Below the pieces are notes generated by a model, which was not told where the DNA came from, searched no databases, and saw nothing but the letters and a program-made list of their open reading frames with translations. Below are positions 20,804 through 32,800 of a DNA stretch of 64,000 nt, piece after piece (position 1 is the stretch's first letter; every line of letters begins with the position of its first letter). The DNA lies in assembly GCF_025766255.1 (NCBI RefSeq), contig NW_026516835.1:1-64000 (forward strand). The letters run 5' to 3'. Both the position numbers and the translations under genes were made by a program. Origin of the DNA: Zychaea mexicana (taxonomy: Eukaryota; Mucoromycota; Mucoromycetes; Mucorales; Lichtheimiaceae).

Positions 20804-21589
20804 ATGTCCTCCGATAACAACCACGCTACAAACATTAACGAAACCGTTGATCAAGCCAACGTGGTAACTCCAGGAACGGTCGAGGTCTCAAGCAACGATG
20901 TTGAAATGGTGGACTCAGAATCGGCGTCCAAAAATGGCACTGAAACTAGCACTGAAACTAGTACTGAAACCATGGCCAGGAACATAATTACACCGAGTAC
21001 CTACCTGGAACAAAGGAAGCTGACACCGTCTAACATGGGAGCTATCCTCAAGGCACGCTTAGCAAAAGCCACCGAAGAATATTTGCAGGCGCAAGATGCT
21101 TCACCGGATGACCTATCCCAGCTAAAACAGGCACACAAAGAAGCACGTGATGCATTCAAGATCTACCAAGCTACTCAGCAAGCACTCAGCATGTCCGAAC
21201 AGTTCGAAGATCGAAAGGCAAGCTCCATTGTTCCGAAGAACCTGCCGATACTACAAGTACAAGGAGGCCCTGTCCGAGATTCGTCAAAGCCAGTGCACAA
21301 TTCCGTCTCTGCTTTCATTTCCGCCTTTGAAATCCAATTACGCAGCCATAGCATTGACCTTGATGGCAATTGGGAACGTCTTTTCTGGTTATGTCTAGAT
21401 GACAACCAAATGACTTGGTTTCGCCGAGATGTTGCTGACCGCCAGTTAAATTGGAGACAAGCCTGCGCCGAAATCAAGAAGGAATACGGCAATCCGTTTC
21501 ATATGTACCTCAAGCGTCATGAGCTTTTGTCGCTCGTCCACAAGCCAATGAAGCGATCCGTGTCTATGCCGAATGATGGATGTCATTAG
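20804..21589 (+). pseudogene. Gypsy-1 gag, N-terminal part
   Basis: The ATG at 20804 opens an acidic N-terminus (residues 1-60, with a TSTETSTETM repeat) and then a retrotransposon gag helical domain (FISAFEIQLRSHSIDLDGNW; MTWFRRDVADRQLNWRQAC). The gag domain continues in the next frame after about 21540 (QANEAIRVYAE, a TGA at 21574-21576, then WMSLAHEVGRASG), indicating a one-base loss plus a CGA-to-TGA-type stop rather than programmed frameshifting. The product would be the particle-forming structural protein, but this copy is broken. Confidence 0.78.
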
Positions 21590-23547
21590 CACACGAGGTA
21601 GGAAGAGCCAGCGGTCGTGACTTGACGTTCGATTTCATTTCGTCGTTGCCACCTTCGATCCGCGAAAAGATCTACCCAGTACTAGCAAGACAGTATGGTG
21701 TAGATTGGCCATCTGAAGTCACTGAGGTCGTGCAACTCATAATTTCCACATTGGGTGAATTCGTTGACAAGTTTCAAGACAACGGTAGTTATGCGAGCAT
21801 CTATGCACCAGGAAAGAAACTTCGCATGGGTAATGAACACCTGTCTTCGTCCTCCTCATCGCCAGCACCAGCTTCTCGCCGCCCTCGTCATTACGGTGAT
21901 TGTCCTGTCCATCCAAAAGGAAATCACTCGGCGACGGATTGCCACGTTCTCCAGCGCCAGCGGGAAGCAGTACAACAACAAGTCCGCAATAACCGGCAAT
22001 CAACAGGTTCAGACAACCTATGTCGTTATTGTAAAAAAGTTCCATATGTCTTAGGCCATCGCTGCCAAAAATATTTTGATGCAAAAGGACAAAAGAAGTC
22101 AGGAACGTCGACAACAATGGTGAGCAATCGCTCTGTACACATTTCCTCGTCTCCTTCCTCGTCTTCTTCTACTACACCATCAAAGCGGGATGAAGAAACA
22201 CTTAATCACATTTCATTGGACGGAATGGATATTACAGGTAATTACATCAACCGCACAACACAAATAAATAACACACTGCAAGCAACAGATGACATTGACT
22301 CACTCATTGTTCCTATCACTGTACAGACTAAGCAAGTCTTCGGATTAGTCGACACAGGCGCCAACAAGTTATTTATGACACCTACATGGTTACAAAACAT
22401 AGAGTCAACATCTGTACTTAAAATCAATAAAAACGCAGTAAAAAATATATCCATTACTTTAGCAGCAAAGGATGTAACAGCCTACCTTTTAGGTTTACTT
22501 GAAAATGTTGAACTACAGTACAATGGGAAAACATTCAAACACAATTTTTACATCATGGAATTATCTGGAACAGCACCAGTCACCATTGGTCTGGATTTGA
22601 TGTTTAAACTCGGAATTGGTATTACTGGTTTAGCCACATTATGGGAGCCACTGACACCAAACAATGAGAAACAAATTATTGAATTACCCAAACCTAATAA
22701 TTCGCCATATGGCACAGAAGAACAAAGGAAACAGTTTTTACAAGCTATCCAACCTTCTCTTGATTGCAATGCACAAATTCCTAAACGCGCGTTATGTACA
22801 ATGCCTGAAGCAGTGGTCCGTCTTGATGTTCCAGAAGGTATCGTTTGCCATCGACGACAGTACCCATTACCAATCGCTTTCAAGGATTTAATTGACGATC
22901 AGATCAAAACCTGGTTAGATGAGGGCATTATTGAACCTACACCTGCTGGCACAGCATGGAATAGTCCCATCACACTAGCACCAAAGAAAGATCCTGTTAC
23001 AGGTGTATATGATACAAACAAGCGTAGAATCTGTATAGATGTCCGCTTAATCAACCAGCATTTATTACAATGTGAACAACATCCACTTCCTTTATTAAGT
23101 GATGTTATTGCAGCCATCCAAGGCAATGACAACAGCGGTAATTCAAAGCGCACCGTCGTTACTACCTGCCTCGATGTAAAATCCGCTTTCACTTCTTTAC
23201 CTCTCTATGAACCACATCGAGAACGAACTGCTTTCACAATTGAAGGACACATCCAATATCAGTTCCAAGGAGCTTGCTATAGATTATGGCATCTTTCTTC
23301 GGTATTTACTCGTTGTTTAACAGTTCTTCTTAGAGAGATGCCCTTCGTTCGTGCATTCATTGATGACGTCATTATCTTCTCAAACAGCATAGAAGAACAT
23401 GCTATCCATGTCGCTGCAGTAATTGACAAATTAACTGAGGTAAATTTCCGCATCAATCATGACAAAGCCGTATATGCACAACGTTGTGTCTACTTACTTG
23501 GCCACTGTGTATCCACCGAAGGTGTGGAGAATATTCAATATCTATAA
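21577..23547 (+). pseudogene. Gypsy-1 gag C-terminus, protease and reverse transcriptase
   Basis: This frame starts with the rest of gag, then Cys/His knuckle-like segments (CPVHPKGNHSATDC; CRYCKKVPYVLGHRC), an aspartic protease (VFGLVDTGANKLFM) and reverse transcriptase. RT landmarks are VVRLDVPEGIVCHRRQYPLP, APKKDPVTGVYDTNKRRICI, CLDVKSAFTSLPLY and the catalytic FIDDVIIFSNS, where FxDD replaces the usual YxDD. The frame ends shortly after YLLGHCVSTEG, where the AT-rich element begins; homology resumes at about 35,576. A few codons between STEG and the junction seem to be missing compared with related elements. Confidence 0.85.
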
Positions 23548-24028
23548 ATTTTGTTATAAATAACAAATTTATAATATTTCTTTATTCTGTCAAGCTAGCC
23601 ATCGTCCAAGTATTCCTCGGCTAGAGAGGGGACTTGCTCACTACCATTGCGCCACTTACACTGTTTGTTTCAAACATAATGGTTAAAATTAACCCTATTG
23701 GTTGAAAATCTTATAGTGTTTAAGAAATTATTTTTTTTTAAAAAATTAATTTCACTATTTATTATAAACACTTAAAAATTATAATACTTATAATTTTTTT
23801 ACGTATTTATAATTTCACTAAAAGCAAAACACTAATGGTTACTCCCCTGTATCACTAGATAAACGCAAAGTATGCAACATCCAAAATATCCCTACACCTA
23901 CAACGGAGTAATCCCATGATAGTTCACAGATTCACAATAAAAAAAATTCAAACTCAATTACTTCTTAAATGAAAAATTGAATTTTGTCATAAAATAAAAT
24001 TATAGATATAAAAAGTTAATAAAAATTT
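23548..24028. other. AT-rich leader of the ISXO2-like element
   Basis: No gene. It holds a palindrome near 23551-23580, a tRNA A-box-like match on the minus strand near 23650 (no B-box, so not called) and an imperfect inverted repeat (ttatagtgtttaag near 23710, cacttaaaaattataa near 23770). Confidence 0.5.
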
Positions 24029-24814
24029 ATGTTTATTGAATCGTATTATAATTTATATGAATTATTTAATAATGAAGAAAAAGCTATTTCTTATTTAATT
24101 AAAAATAATTATGTTAATTCTTATGAAAGATGTTCTAAATGCAAATATGAAATGAAGTTTTATATGAATAAAAAAGTATATATTTGTAGAAATTATAAAT
24201 ATAGAAAAGCAATATCTCCATTTAATAATACTATGTTTTCAAATTTAAAACTACCAATGAATCTTATATTACATATCTTATATAAGTTTATAAAAAAAAC
24301 ACCTATGTGTAGTATTGCAAGTTCATTAAATATTAATAAAGATGCAGTAACATTTTATCATAATAGATTTAGAAATTATATTAATAATGATATAAATAAA
24401 ATAGAAAAAATTGGTGGAAGAAATAAAACATTTGAAATAGATGAAACAAAAATTGGTAAACGAAAATATAATAGAGGACATAAAGTAGAAGGTGTCTGGG
24501 TAATTGGAGGTATTGAAAGAAGCCAATTAAAGAATAAATTAAAGCATGAAAATAGAAAATCATTTTCTATACCTATTGAAAAAAGAAATGCTACTAATAT
24601 TGATGAAATTATAAAAAAACATGTAAAAAAAGGTACTACAATAAATACAGATTGTTGGAAAGGTTATAATAACTTAAATAATATAGGGTATAAGCATCAA
24701 ACTATTAACCATAAAAAATATTTTAAGGATCCAGTAACAAATGTTTACACAAATGGAATAGAAGGAACATGGAGTAGTATTAATCGTTCAATTCCAATAA
24801 AAAATAGAAATTAA
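24029..24814 (+). pseudogene. ISXO2/IS1595 (Merlin-like) transposase
   Basis: The ATG at 24029 opens a 261-codon frame. An N-terminal zinc ribbon (CSKCKYEMKFYMNKKVYIC) is followed by a helix region and a DDE-type ISXO2 domain. The domain shows FEIDETKIGKRKYNRG (first Asp), GVWVIGGIER, TTINTDCWKGY (second Asp) and NGIEGTWSSINR (last acidic position). Homology continues past the stop in the next frame (KKDIIHHLMEYKWRK, a TGA where Trp is plausible, then YKENNVWKKF), so the last ~35 codons are separated by a frameshift. Such transposases are best known from bacterial IS1595 elements and animal or microsporidian Merlin elements. The codon use is extremely A/T-biased, unlike the housekeeping genes in this window, which suggests an AT-rich donor. 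Confidence 0.8.
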
Positions 24815-24959
24815 AAAAGATATTATTCATCATTTAATGGAATATAAATGGAGAAAATGATATAAAGAAAATAATGTTTGGAAGAAGTTTTTACAAATGA
24901 AAATAAAAAAATAATTAATAAATATAAAAATTGAATTATTATACAATATAAAAAAAATA

Positions 24960-25057
24960 ATGAATAATAGGAGTATTTGTTCAAATCCTTTTGATGATTA
25001 TCATTTTTTAAAGAATATTAAAAGAAGTTTCATTATAAGAGAATTATTAAAAACAGA
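24960..25057 (+). CDS. Second ORF of the ISXO2-like element, 5' part
   Basis: The ATG at 24960 (MNNRSICSNPFDDYHFL) runs 98 bases and ends in the first two bases of a codon exactly where Helitron-3 begins. It continues at 35274-35481 without any frame change, giving a 101-residue Lys/Asn/Ile-rich, acidic-tailed protein (ending NIEMEIDDDL). No function is recognised. The seamless join is the best evidence for the Helitron-3 boundaries. Confidence 0.65.
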
Positions 25058-26009
25058 TCTCTAATATAATAGACAATCTTCAAAAATTAAATAATGAAAG
25101 TCCTTCCTTTTTTGGAATCGATTTTTAGCAGTGGTTTATCTCCGAACAGCGAGCAGAGCTTTCCGTCCCCCTTCCTCTTCATGCGATCAATTTTTAAATC
25201 ATTACACAGCTTGGGTCTTTGTTACATGTGAACAGTTTGCAATTTATTTTAGTACAGTGACCCCCTGAATTTTTCAACCCCGTTCGTTTCAATACCCAGG
25301 CTTTTTCAAGAAATTTCTAGGGAATGACCCAAAATCATTAATAAATTTTTCAATACCTCGTTATTTTTCATTTTCAATATATCTTTTACCCTTGAACTCT
25401 ATACGGGGGTGAAGTATCTATATTTTGCTACATCATGTGGATGGTATTCATATAAAGATGTATGAATATTTTAATACAATTTGCAAATATGAGGTATATA
25501 TCTACGTTTATGACCATGTATGCCTATTGTTATGCTCTAAAAAAAGAGGTTAAGGTTCTCTGTGTCCCATTCATTTGCTGTCGGCGCAAGTGGTCTCTCA
25601 CTTGTCTAAGCCTTTCTTTGAGGGAGCCTTCCTCTAAAAAGCAGATAAGACTGATCACAAGTAGTGAATGGTGTTGTTTCAGAAGTGAGTTTGCCGGCTT
25701 CTCGCAGCTGTCATTCGTTTTTTCTTTATTTATCGGAGCAAGTAATTGATAAGATCGGATCTCAAGAGAAACTAGGGAAGTCATTATATGTTTATCAAAA
25801 TCTTAAACAAGTAGAGCTGTGTGTCAGGTAATTGTAGAAAATATATATTCCATATAATATAAAAGGAAAAAGGCTTGTGGCAGTATGGATTTAGAAACAG
25901 TACTGTACTACTGTACAGTAGTGAGAAGGTTTCAGCTAAATTTTAAAAGTTTATCCAGAAGATTGCTGCCACTACCCTTCCCCCGATGAAATTCAAACCC
26001 GCTTTAATT
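25058..26009. other. Helitron-3 5' non-coding region
   Basis: About 950 bp with no supported gene. It contains agcagtggtttatc near 25131, which recurs as agcagtggtttatcc near 57632 (plus strand) in Helitron-2, suggesting shared subterminal DNA. Confidence 0.45.
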
Positions 26010-26648
26010 TCAAGAGTGTTCAGGAATAGCAGCCTTGAAAAAAGCGGGGGTCCACTGTAATTCGCACTGTACACCTCGAGAGGTGGTGCCATTAGGATGG
26101 TTTACAGAACGCGATGGTGAACTAAGTGGCGTACGATGGGCAGGCGGCAAATTCAGTTTCTGAATTCCTTCCTCAAGAGAGGGCACAGGGGACAGTGGTG
26201 GAGGAGACACCGATTGGTATTCCTCTATCAAAAGCAGAGGCGAAGACACTGCTGGCGAAGGTACAGAAGGAAGATCTGATGGGATAGTGTCTATTTGCGA
26301 GTCTGCCTGTTCAAGCTGTCTCTGTGAGGACTGGAGATCTAATCCTTGAATGAGTTCATGCATACATATATATCTTAGCAAATAGGATTAAGTTACTAAG
26401 CAAATGCTCACAAGCTTCCATGAGCTCGATATCCTCCTGAGTCAACTCAAACTCATCATCGCTGTTTTTCTGTTTTTGAAAGCAAAGTTAACTAACGCGC
26501 TATATATGAGTTATTATAAAAACGTGGTTTCTTAGAGTATCTGACGCTTTGCATTTCTGCTAGCACTCTTGCTTTTGCGCTTTCGATAGAGCATTTGCTC
26601 CAAACCTTCTGTCTGATGATTGGGCTGAGTACTTCGAGTGTTGGGCAT
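26010..26648 (-). CDS. Possible small spliced gene antisense to Helitron-3 Rep
   Basis: On the minus strand an ATG at 26648 begins a basic segment (MPNTRSTQPNHQTEGL, then YRKRKSKSASRNAKR). An acidic exon-like piece follows (KNSDDEFELTQEDIELMEA, about 26472-26415, with an AG before it and GTGAGC after it). Then a Ser/Pro-rich stretch starting RQLEQADSQIDTIPSDLP after a CACAG acceptor ends at the stop at 26010. No good donor was found after the first piece, so the first intron is uncertain. No family is recognised. It is divergent from the Rep-helicase gene and could be a second Helitron gene or a captured host fragment. Confidence 0.3.
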
Positions 26649-26887
26649 GATGGGAAGTTTGAAAGAAGAAAGTTGTCAGATCGGATAAGATATATTTGCA
26701 CTCACTCTGTTCGGAGTGCACAAAAGAAAGCTCACTCAGATATATAGAGCATAAATACCCTGGCAATGTAGCACCACATCTACTTTAGGAAAAAGATGAC
26801 ATGATCACTTTACTGTCATCTTGATAGCTAGAATGAGAGGAGATTATTTTTGCATTCTTTCTTCCCGCCATTCGTTTTTATACGTAA

Positions 26888-29800
26888 ATGAGTAACAACG
26901 CTGCTGAAACCACACCACAAGGACAAACTATCACTGCTCCTACAAACATTGTGAGTTATTGAGACCACTGGATATCGTAAACGCCGTGAAGCTGATTCAT
27001 GATACTGAACATTATATAATGATACTTTAGCATCAAGAAGATGCCTCTGGCAATTTATTTGCTACTATTGATTTGCGTGAAGGCTTTGGTAGGCCCAGAA
27101 CACGTCGTCGTGGTGCAGGCAGACCCCGTCTAGAAAGGACTGCTACTAGGCCACTTAGATATCAGGACCAATTCGAGGAAACAACTATTGCTGGGCAGGA
27201 TATTGTTGAGGACGCCGCATCTCCTCACGCTCACCGTCATGTATTGCCACCAATGAACGCAACATGCAGTGCATGCGGTGCTCGGGTTTGGTCTTGGGAA
27301 ACCCGTCGACAGAATGTTGATGGCACGTATTGCTATTCAATTTGCTGTGGCTATGGGGTTGTTGAACTTCCACCTGTTCTGCGTCCACCAGAGCCACTGC
27401 GCTCTCTGCTCATTGGTACAGATGAGGAATCGTCAACGTTTCGTGAACAGATCCGCCTATACAATGGTACTTTGGCATTTGCTTCCCTTGGTGTGGATCG
27501 TCTCGACCAAAATTATACCAATGCTAGAGGCGGAGCATACTCTTTTCGTATCCAAGGCACTGTCTACCACAGAATCAGTTCCATTGTTCCTCAAGATGGT
27601 CGTCCGCCCCGCTTTGCTCAAATCTACATATATGATCCTCAAGAGCAGGCAGCAATCAGACAGACAGTCTTTCCAGGTTAGCATTAGTAAACACAATTTA
27701 TAACGAACGGTCTTATATGACTTTTTCGGCAATGTATTAGATGGAAACCTGGATCGTGCATTGTTGCTTGATTTGCAGGCTATGCTTGATGAAAATAATC
27801 AGCATGTTCAGACCTTTCGGACGGCAGCTGAGCGTTTGCGCGGTGCACCAGGTGTCAACTTGGGGATACACATCTCCGGGAGCCAGCGCCGCGGAAGACA
27901 GTATGCAGCTCCTACTGCTGACGAAATAGCTGTACTGATTGTTGACAATCCAGGCGAAGATGCTACCTATCGTGATGTTGTTCTCTTTCGCCGTGATGGA
28001 GGGATGCAAAGGATTAATGAGACAAGTAGTTTGTATGATCCACTGCATTATGTCCTTATGTTCCCAAATGCAGAAAATGGATGGAGTGAAGGAATTCCTC
28101 TTCGTGGACATCAGCATGCTCAAGCTGAGCCAGGTCGGGAGCGTCATGGTCGTCAGGGTACTGTCTCGGTTCGTCAATTTTACGCCTACCGCATCCAAGA
28201 ACGTGGCGAGTCTCTTGCGCATCTATATGGGCGACTTTGGCACCAGTACATTGTCGATATGTACGCAAAGATTGAGCACCGTCGTATGCATTACTATCGC
28301 AGCCATCAAAGACAGCTACGCGTGGAACTTTACAGTGGTATGGCTGATGCGCTCCAGCAAGATGTAGGAGAAGATAATAACGAGCTGGCTCGAAATTTGG
28401 GTCGTCGTGTTATCCTTCCATCTTCTCATACTGGCAGTCCTCGGTAAGTTATTCTTTAAGATAGCAACATGAGTATCGTGCCTGGGATCGTTTAGAATTA
28501 CAATCAGCTAGCGTTTTGCTGTGGAGAGTTTGTTATGGTGAAAATAAAATAAAATGTTACTATACATGAAATTGCTTACATCAATCTCTGTTATCTTTTT
28601 CTGTTCTGTTTCTTTATAAAGTTATATGCATCAGCTGTATCAGGATGCAATGGCTATTGTGCGACATTTTGGAAAGCCGGATCTTTTTATAACTGTTACG
28701 TGCAACCCAGAGTGGCCAGAAATAAGAGAAGCCTTGGCCTCTAATGGACAGCAGCCATCTGATCGCCCTGACTTGATTGCCCGTGTTTTTTCTGAAAAGA
28801 TCAAGCTAATAATGGCAGATCTCAAAGATCATAGTGTGCTCAGCAATGTTGTCGCATGGGTTCAAGTAATTGAATTCCAAAAGCGCGGCTTGCCACATGC
28901 CCACATTGTTTTGATTATGCACGATGACTCCAAAATACGCACTGTTGAGGATGTCGACAACATCGTTTCTGCTGAAATTCCAGACCCCCAGCGCTATCCA
29001 CAGGCATATGCCACTGTCACACGCAATATGATCCATACTCCCTGTGGCTCTTTACTCAATCCACGCGCCATCTGTATGAGTAATGGATCATGCTCAAAAC
29101 GATTTCCCAAACCATTCGCCAATGAAACTCGATTCGATGAAAACGGCAATATAACATATCGTCGACGTGATATGCCTGATCGCACAATCGAAAGAATTGT
29201 CAACCGCACAACATACAATGTCGGAAATGGATGGGTCGTTCCGTACAACTTATATCTTACAACAAAGTACAACGCCCATATCAACGTCGAAATTTGCTCC
29301 AGCAACCGAGCTGTAAAGTACCTATACAAGTACGTTTACAAAGGGTCCGACCGTGCCGAGGTGACAGTAGGCACCCAAAGTGCAGCGACAGTGACGCAAG
29401 CAAATGAAGAAAACGTTGATGAGATTGATGCATTTTTGAATGTACGATACGTATCGGCAGCAGAAAGTTGTTGGCGCATTTTCGAGAAGGATATGCAGAG
29501 TCATTTTCCAGCAGTAAAGCGCTTAGATATCCATTTGCCATCAGAAGAGAACGTGTACTTTGAAGCTGATGCCGATGTTCGAGACTTGCAACGCGCAGCA
29601 CGCAACCGGAGCTCGACGTTGGTAGATTGGTTTGCGTTGAACCAGCGCGACCCTGACGCACGACAATACTTATATGTCGACATCTACTCGGCATATACGC
29701 ACAGCAGACAACGTGGATGGTATCGCCGTGGACGAATGCATAACCGTGGTGTGGCACCAGTCTCTCGATTGTACTTTGTACAGCCACGCGACCTGGAGAA

Positions 29801-32800
29801 ATATAGCTTGAGGCTATTGTTGTTGCACGTTCCGGGCGCCACCAGTTTTGAGGATATCCGCACTTTTGAAGGCACAGTATATCCCACGTTTAAGGCTGCT
29901 GCACAGGCACGCGGATTGTTACAAGACGACGATGAGTGGAATAGGTGTTTTGGAGAAGCCGTTGAGGTCACCACATCCGCGTCACGGCTCCGTGATCTCT
30001 TCGCCGTCATCCTGGCATTCTGCGATATCCTGACGCCTGGCGAGCTTTGGGAAAGATATGCTGACGATATTGCTGCTGATTTCCTCGAGAATCGACGTCG
30101 CCAATTACAGGCTGAAAATGGCCAGCAGCATGTGGAGCTTTTAGAGGAGGATATTACTGCAGCAAGATTACGAGCCTTGGAGGAATTAGCAGCATTGCTT
30201 CCCCAGTACGGCCGCTCCTTGATCGAATTTACTGACATGCCGCAATTGCCTGCCTTACAGGAGGGAAATCACCAACACACCTACGACCGCCTCTTACAGC
30301 AAGAAACACGGTATAATCGCGTTCAACTGCGAGGCATAGTACAGCGCTCTCAAGATAGTTTCAATGATGCTCAGAGAGATGCTTACAACGCTGTTGTGCA
30401 ATCCATTGAAGAAGGTGAAGATCCAGAAGCAGTAACGCCAGAGCAAGGTCGAGTTTTTTTTCTGGATGGACCAGGTGGCACCGGAAAGACGTTCGTTTAC
30501 AGCGCTTTACTGGCAAAAGTTAGATCGGATGGCGAAATTGCCATTCCTGTCGCCTCTTCCGGTATTGCTGCAACGTTGCTGCAAGGTGGTCGTACAGCGC
30601 ATAGTCGTTTTGGGCTTCCTTTGGATTTGGCTGCCAATACCATCAGCACGGTTCGGATCCGCAGTCCACAAGCACAGATACTTAGACAGGCCAAGCTCAT
30701 CATCTGGGATGAAGCACGAATGTGCCACAGATTCGGTTTCGAGACAGTTGATCGACTTTTAAGAGAGATCATGGGTGTTACTGATCGTCGCTTGGAACGC
30801 TTTCCTTTTGGAGGAAAAACTGTTGTCATTGGCGGTGACTTTAGACAAATACTGCCTATAGTTCCCAATGGCAACAAGGCTGATATTATCGATGCTTCCT
30901 TGATCAAATCCTACCTCTTTGTCAACAACATTGTCCGTGTGCTTCGACTCACCGAAAACATGCGCGTCCAGCAAAGTCCTGATCCAACGACGGCCACTCA
31001 ACTGCAGCAATTTGCTGAATATCTTTTACGTGTTGGTGAAGGACGCAAGCCAGGTACCGCAATTCCCGAATCCGATGCAGTGACAATAAGCCTACCCTCC
31101 GAATCATGCGTTGTCACTTCCAGTCTCGCCTCTGTAGTTCGCTCCGCCTACCCTGATTTGGATACAAATTACACTGACCGCGATTACATGACCAGCCGTG
31201 CCATATTAGCACTATACAACGACGATATTCGCTCTCTTAACGATGTAGCATTATCAATTTTTCCTGGAGAAACGCACGAATATCTATCTTCTGATAAGAT
31301 TGTCGACTCCGAGGCATTTGAAGCCACTCATCCACCAGAATACCTTCACACCATCACTCTCAATAGCTATCCTCCTCATCAACTTTCTTTAAAACGACAC
31401 CAGCCAATAATGCTTCTACGCAACATCAATTCTCAAAAGGGCCTATGCAATGGAACGCGGTTAGTATGTCGAAATGTCTTACCACACGTTATTGAAGCAG
31501 AAATTGCTCAAGGCGACTTTGCAGGTATATACAATTACCTACTTCTGGATTGATTTTATACCTAGCTAATCAACACATTATATTTGTTGACTAGGTGATA
31601 TCGTCTATATTCCACGCATCAGTCTATACTCTGAAAACTTGAATTGTTCGCGCATAAACCTCAAATTTTATTGGCTGCCGCTCATTCTTTCTCAGCAACC
31701 AATCAACCCCATTTAAATCTAACAAAATCTTGTGACGTAATTTCTTTTGCCGATTGTTTTTTTCTTCTTTCCGTCTCTCACATATCTCACCAAAACAAAA
31801 ACCTTCACGACCATGCCACACATCTAACATCTTAATATCAACGTTGATAATTATGAAATACTTTTAATGGCGAGGCTGATGTTCTGAAGGACCGGCTCTT
31901 GAGCTGTTCCAGCTTTTCAACTCGTTTGTTTGACCATTGAACATTGTGGTGGCAAGTCGGCCAAGAACAGGAACAGGTACGCGTTTTTTTGTTTTTGTTT
32001 TTTCGACTTCAATCTTCAGTCGTTCAAAAGAATCCATAAATCTACAATAACATAAGCATTATTTCAAGTACTATTATTAATCTGATAATTTTTCTTATAT
32101 TTTACCTATCCATAGCTTCTTCAGAAAGAGTTTCGGATGCTGTGGATGCAGCTTCATCAGTTTCCATGATGCTATGTTGTGGTTGTTGTATTGGCTGTTG
32201 CTCTTGCTGTGACGATGATGATGATGATGGTGGTGATAGTAGACGGATCAAACTGATTCCAAGGACACGATTGATCTTTATATAAACAAAGGTTAATGAT
32301 CGCTCAAGTCCTTTATGTATCTACATACCAAATACATATGCTTGCATGGTGAGCCGTTTGTCTGGTGATCGACACAAGTGCACGACACAAGATAATTTTC
32401 GTCGATATTGACTGAAACATCATATGTAGTACTTTCTTCCGGGTCAGTGAAAGAAAGTACTTTGTAAACGTTCCCTTCTTGACCAACAATTTTGGCAGCG
32501 GCTTCTTCATCTATGATGTGCGCAAAAAGGTTTGTATAATAGTATATATGAAATAATATTATATTAAATGGCGAAAGAGATACTTACTGTTCAATTCATT
32601 GACTCTTGCAAGTCTCATTCTTTCTGCCTTGTTCATTGTACGAAGCCTAAAGTTGGCTACCGTACAAACATGATCTTGCATTATATCTGGAAGAACATGG
32701 CTCCAAAGGATGTAGACAAGCACGTCAACACGTTGTCTTCGCAAGCTTGGTAGGTAAACTTCTTTGAGGTGACGATGCCAGCTCTCTATGTAGTTGTTTG

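Noticed and set aside
21577..21589. Programmed -1 frameshift between Gypsy-1 gag and pol
   Set aside because: The gag domain itself is split at this point and an in-frame TGA precedes the pol frame, so mutation explains it better than a recoding site.
23600..23680. Minus-strand tRNA candidate with the A-box TGGCGCAATGG
   Set aside because: No B-box and no cloverleaf could be drawn.
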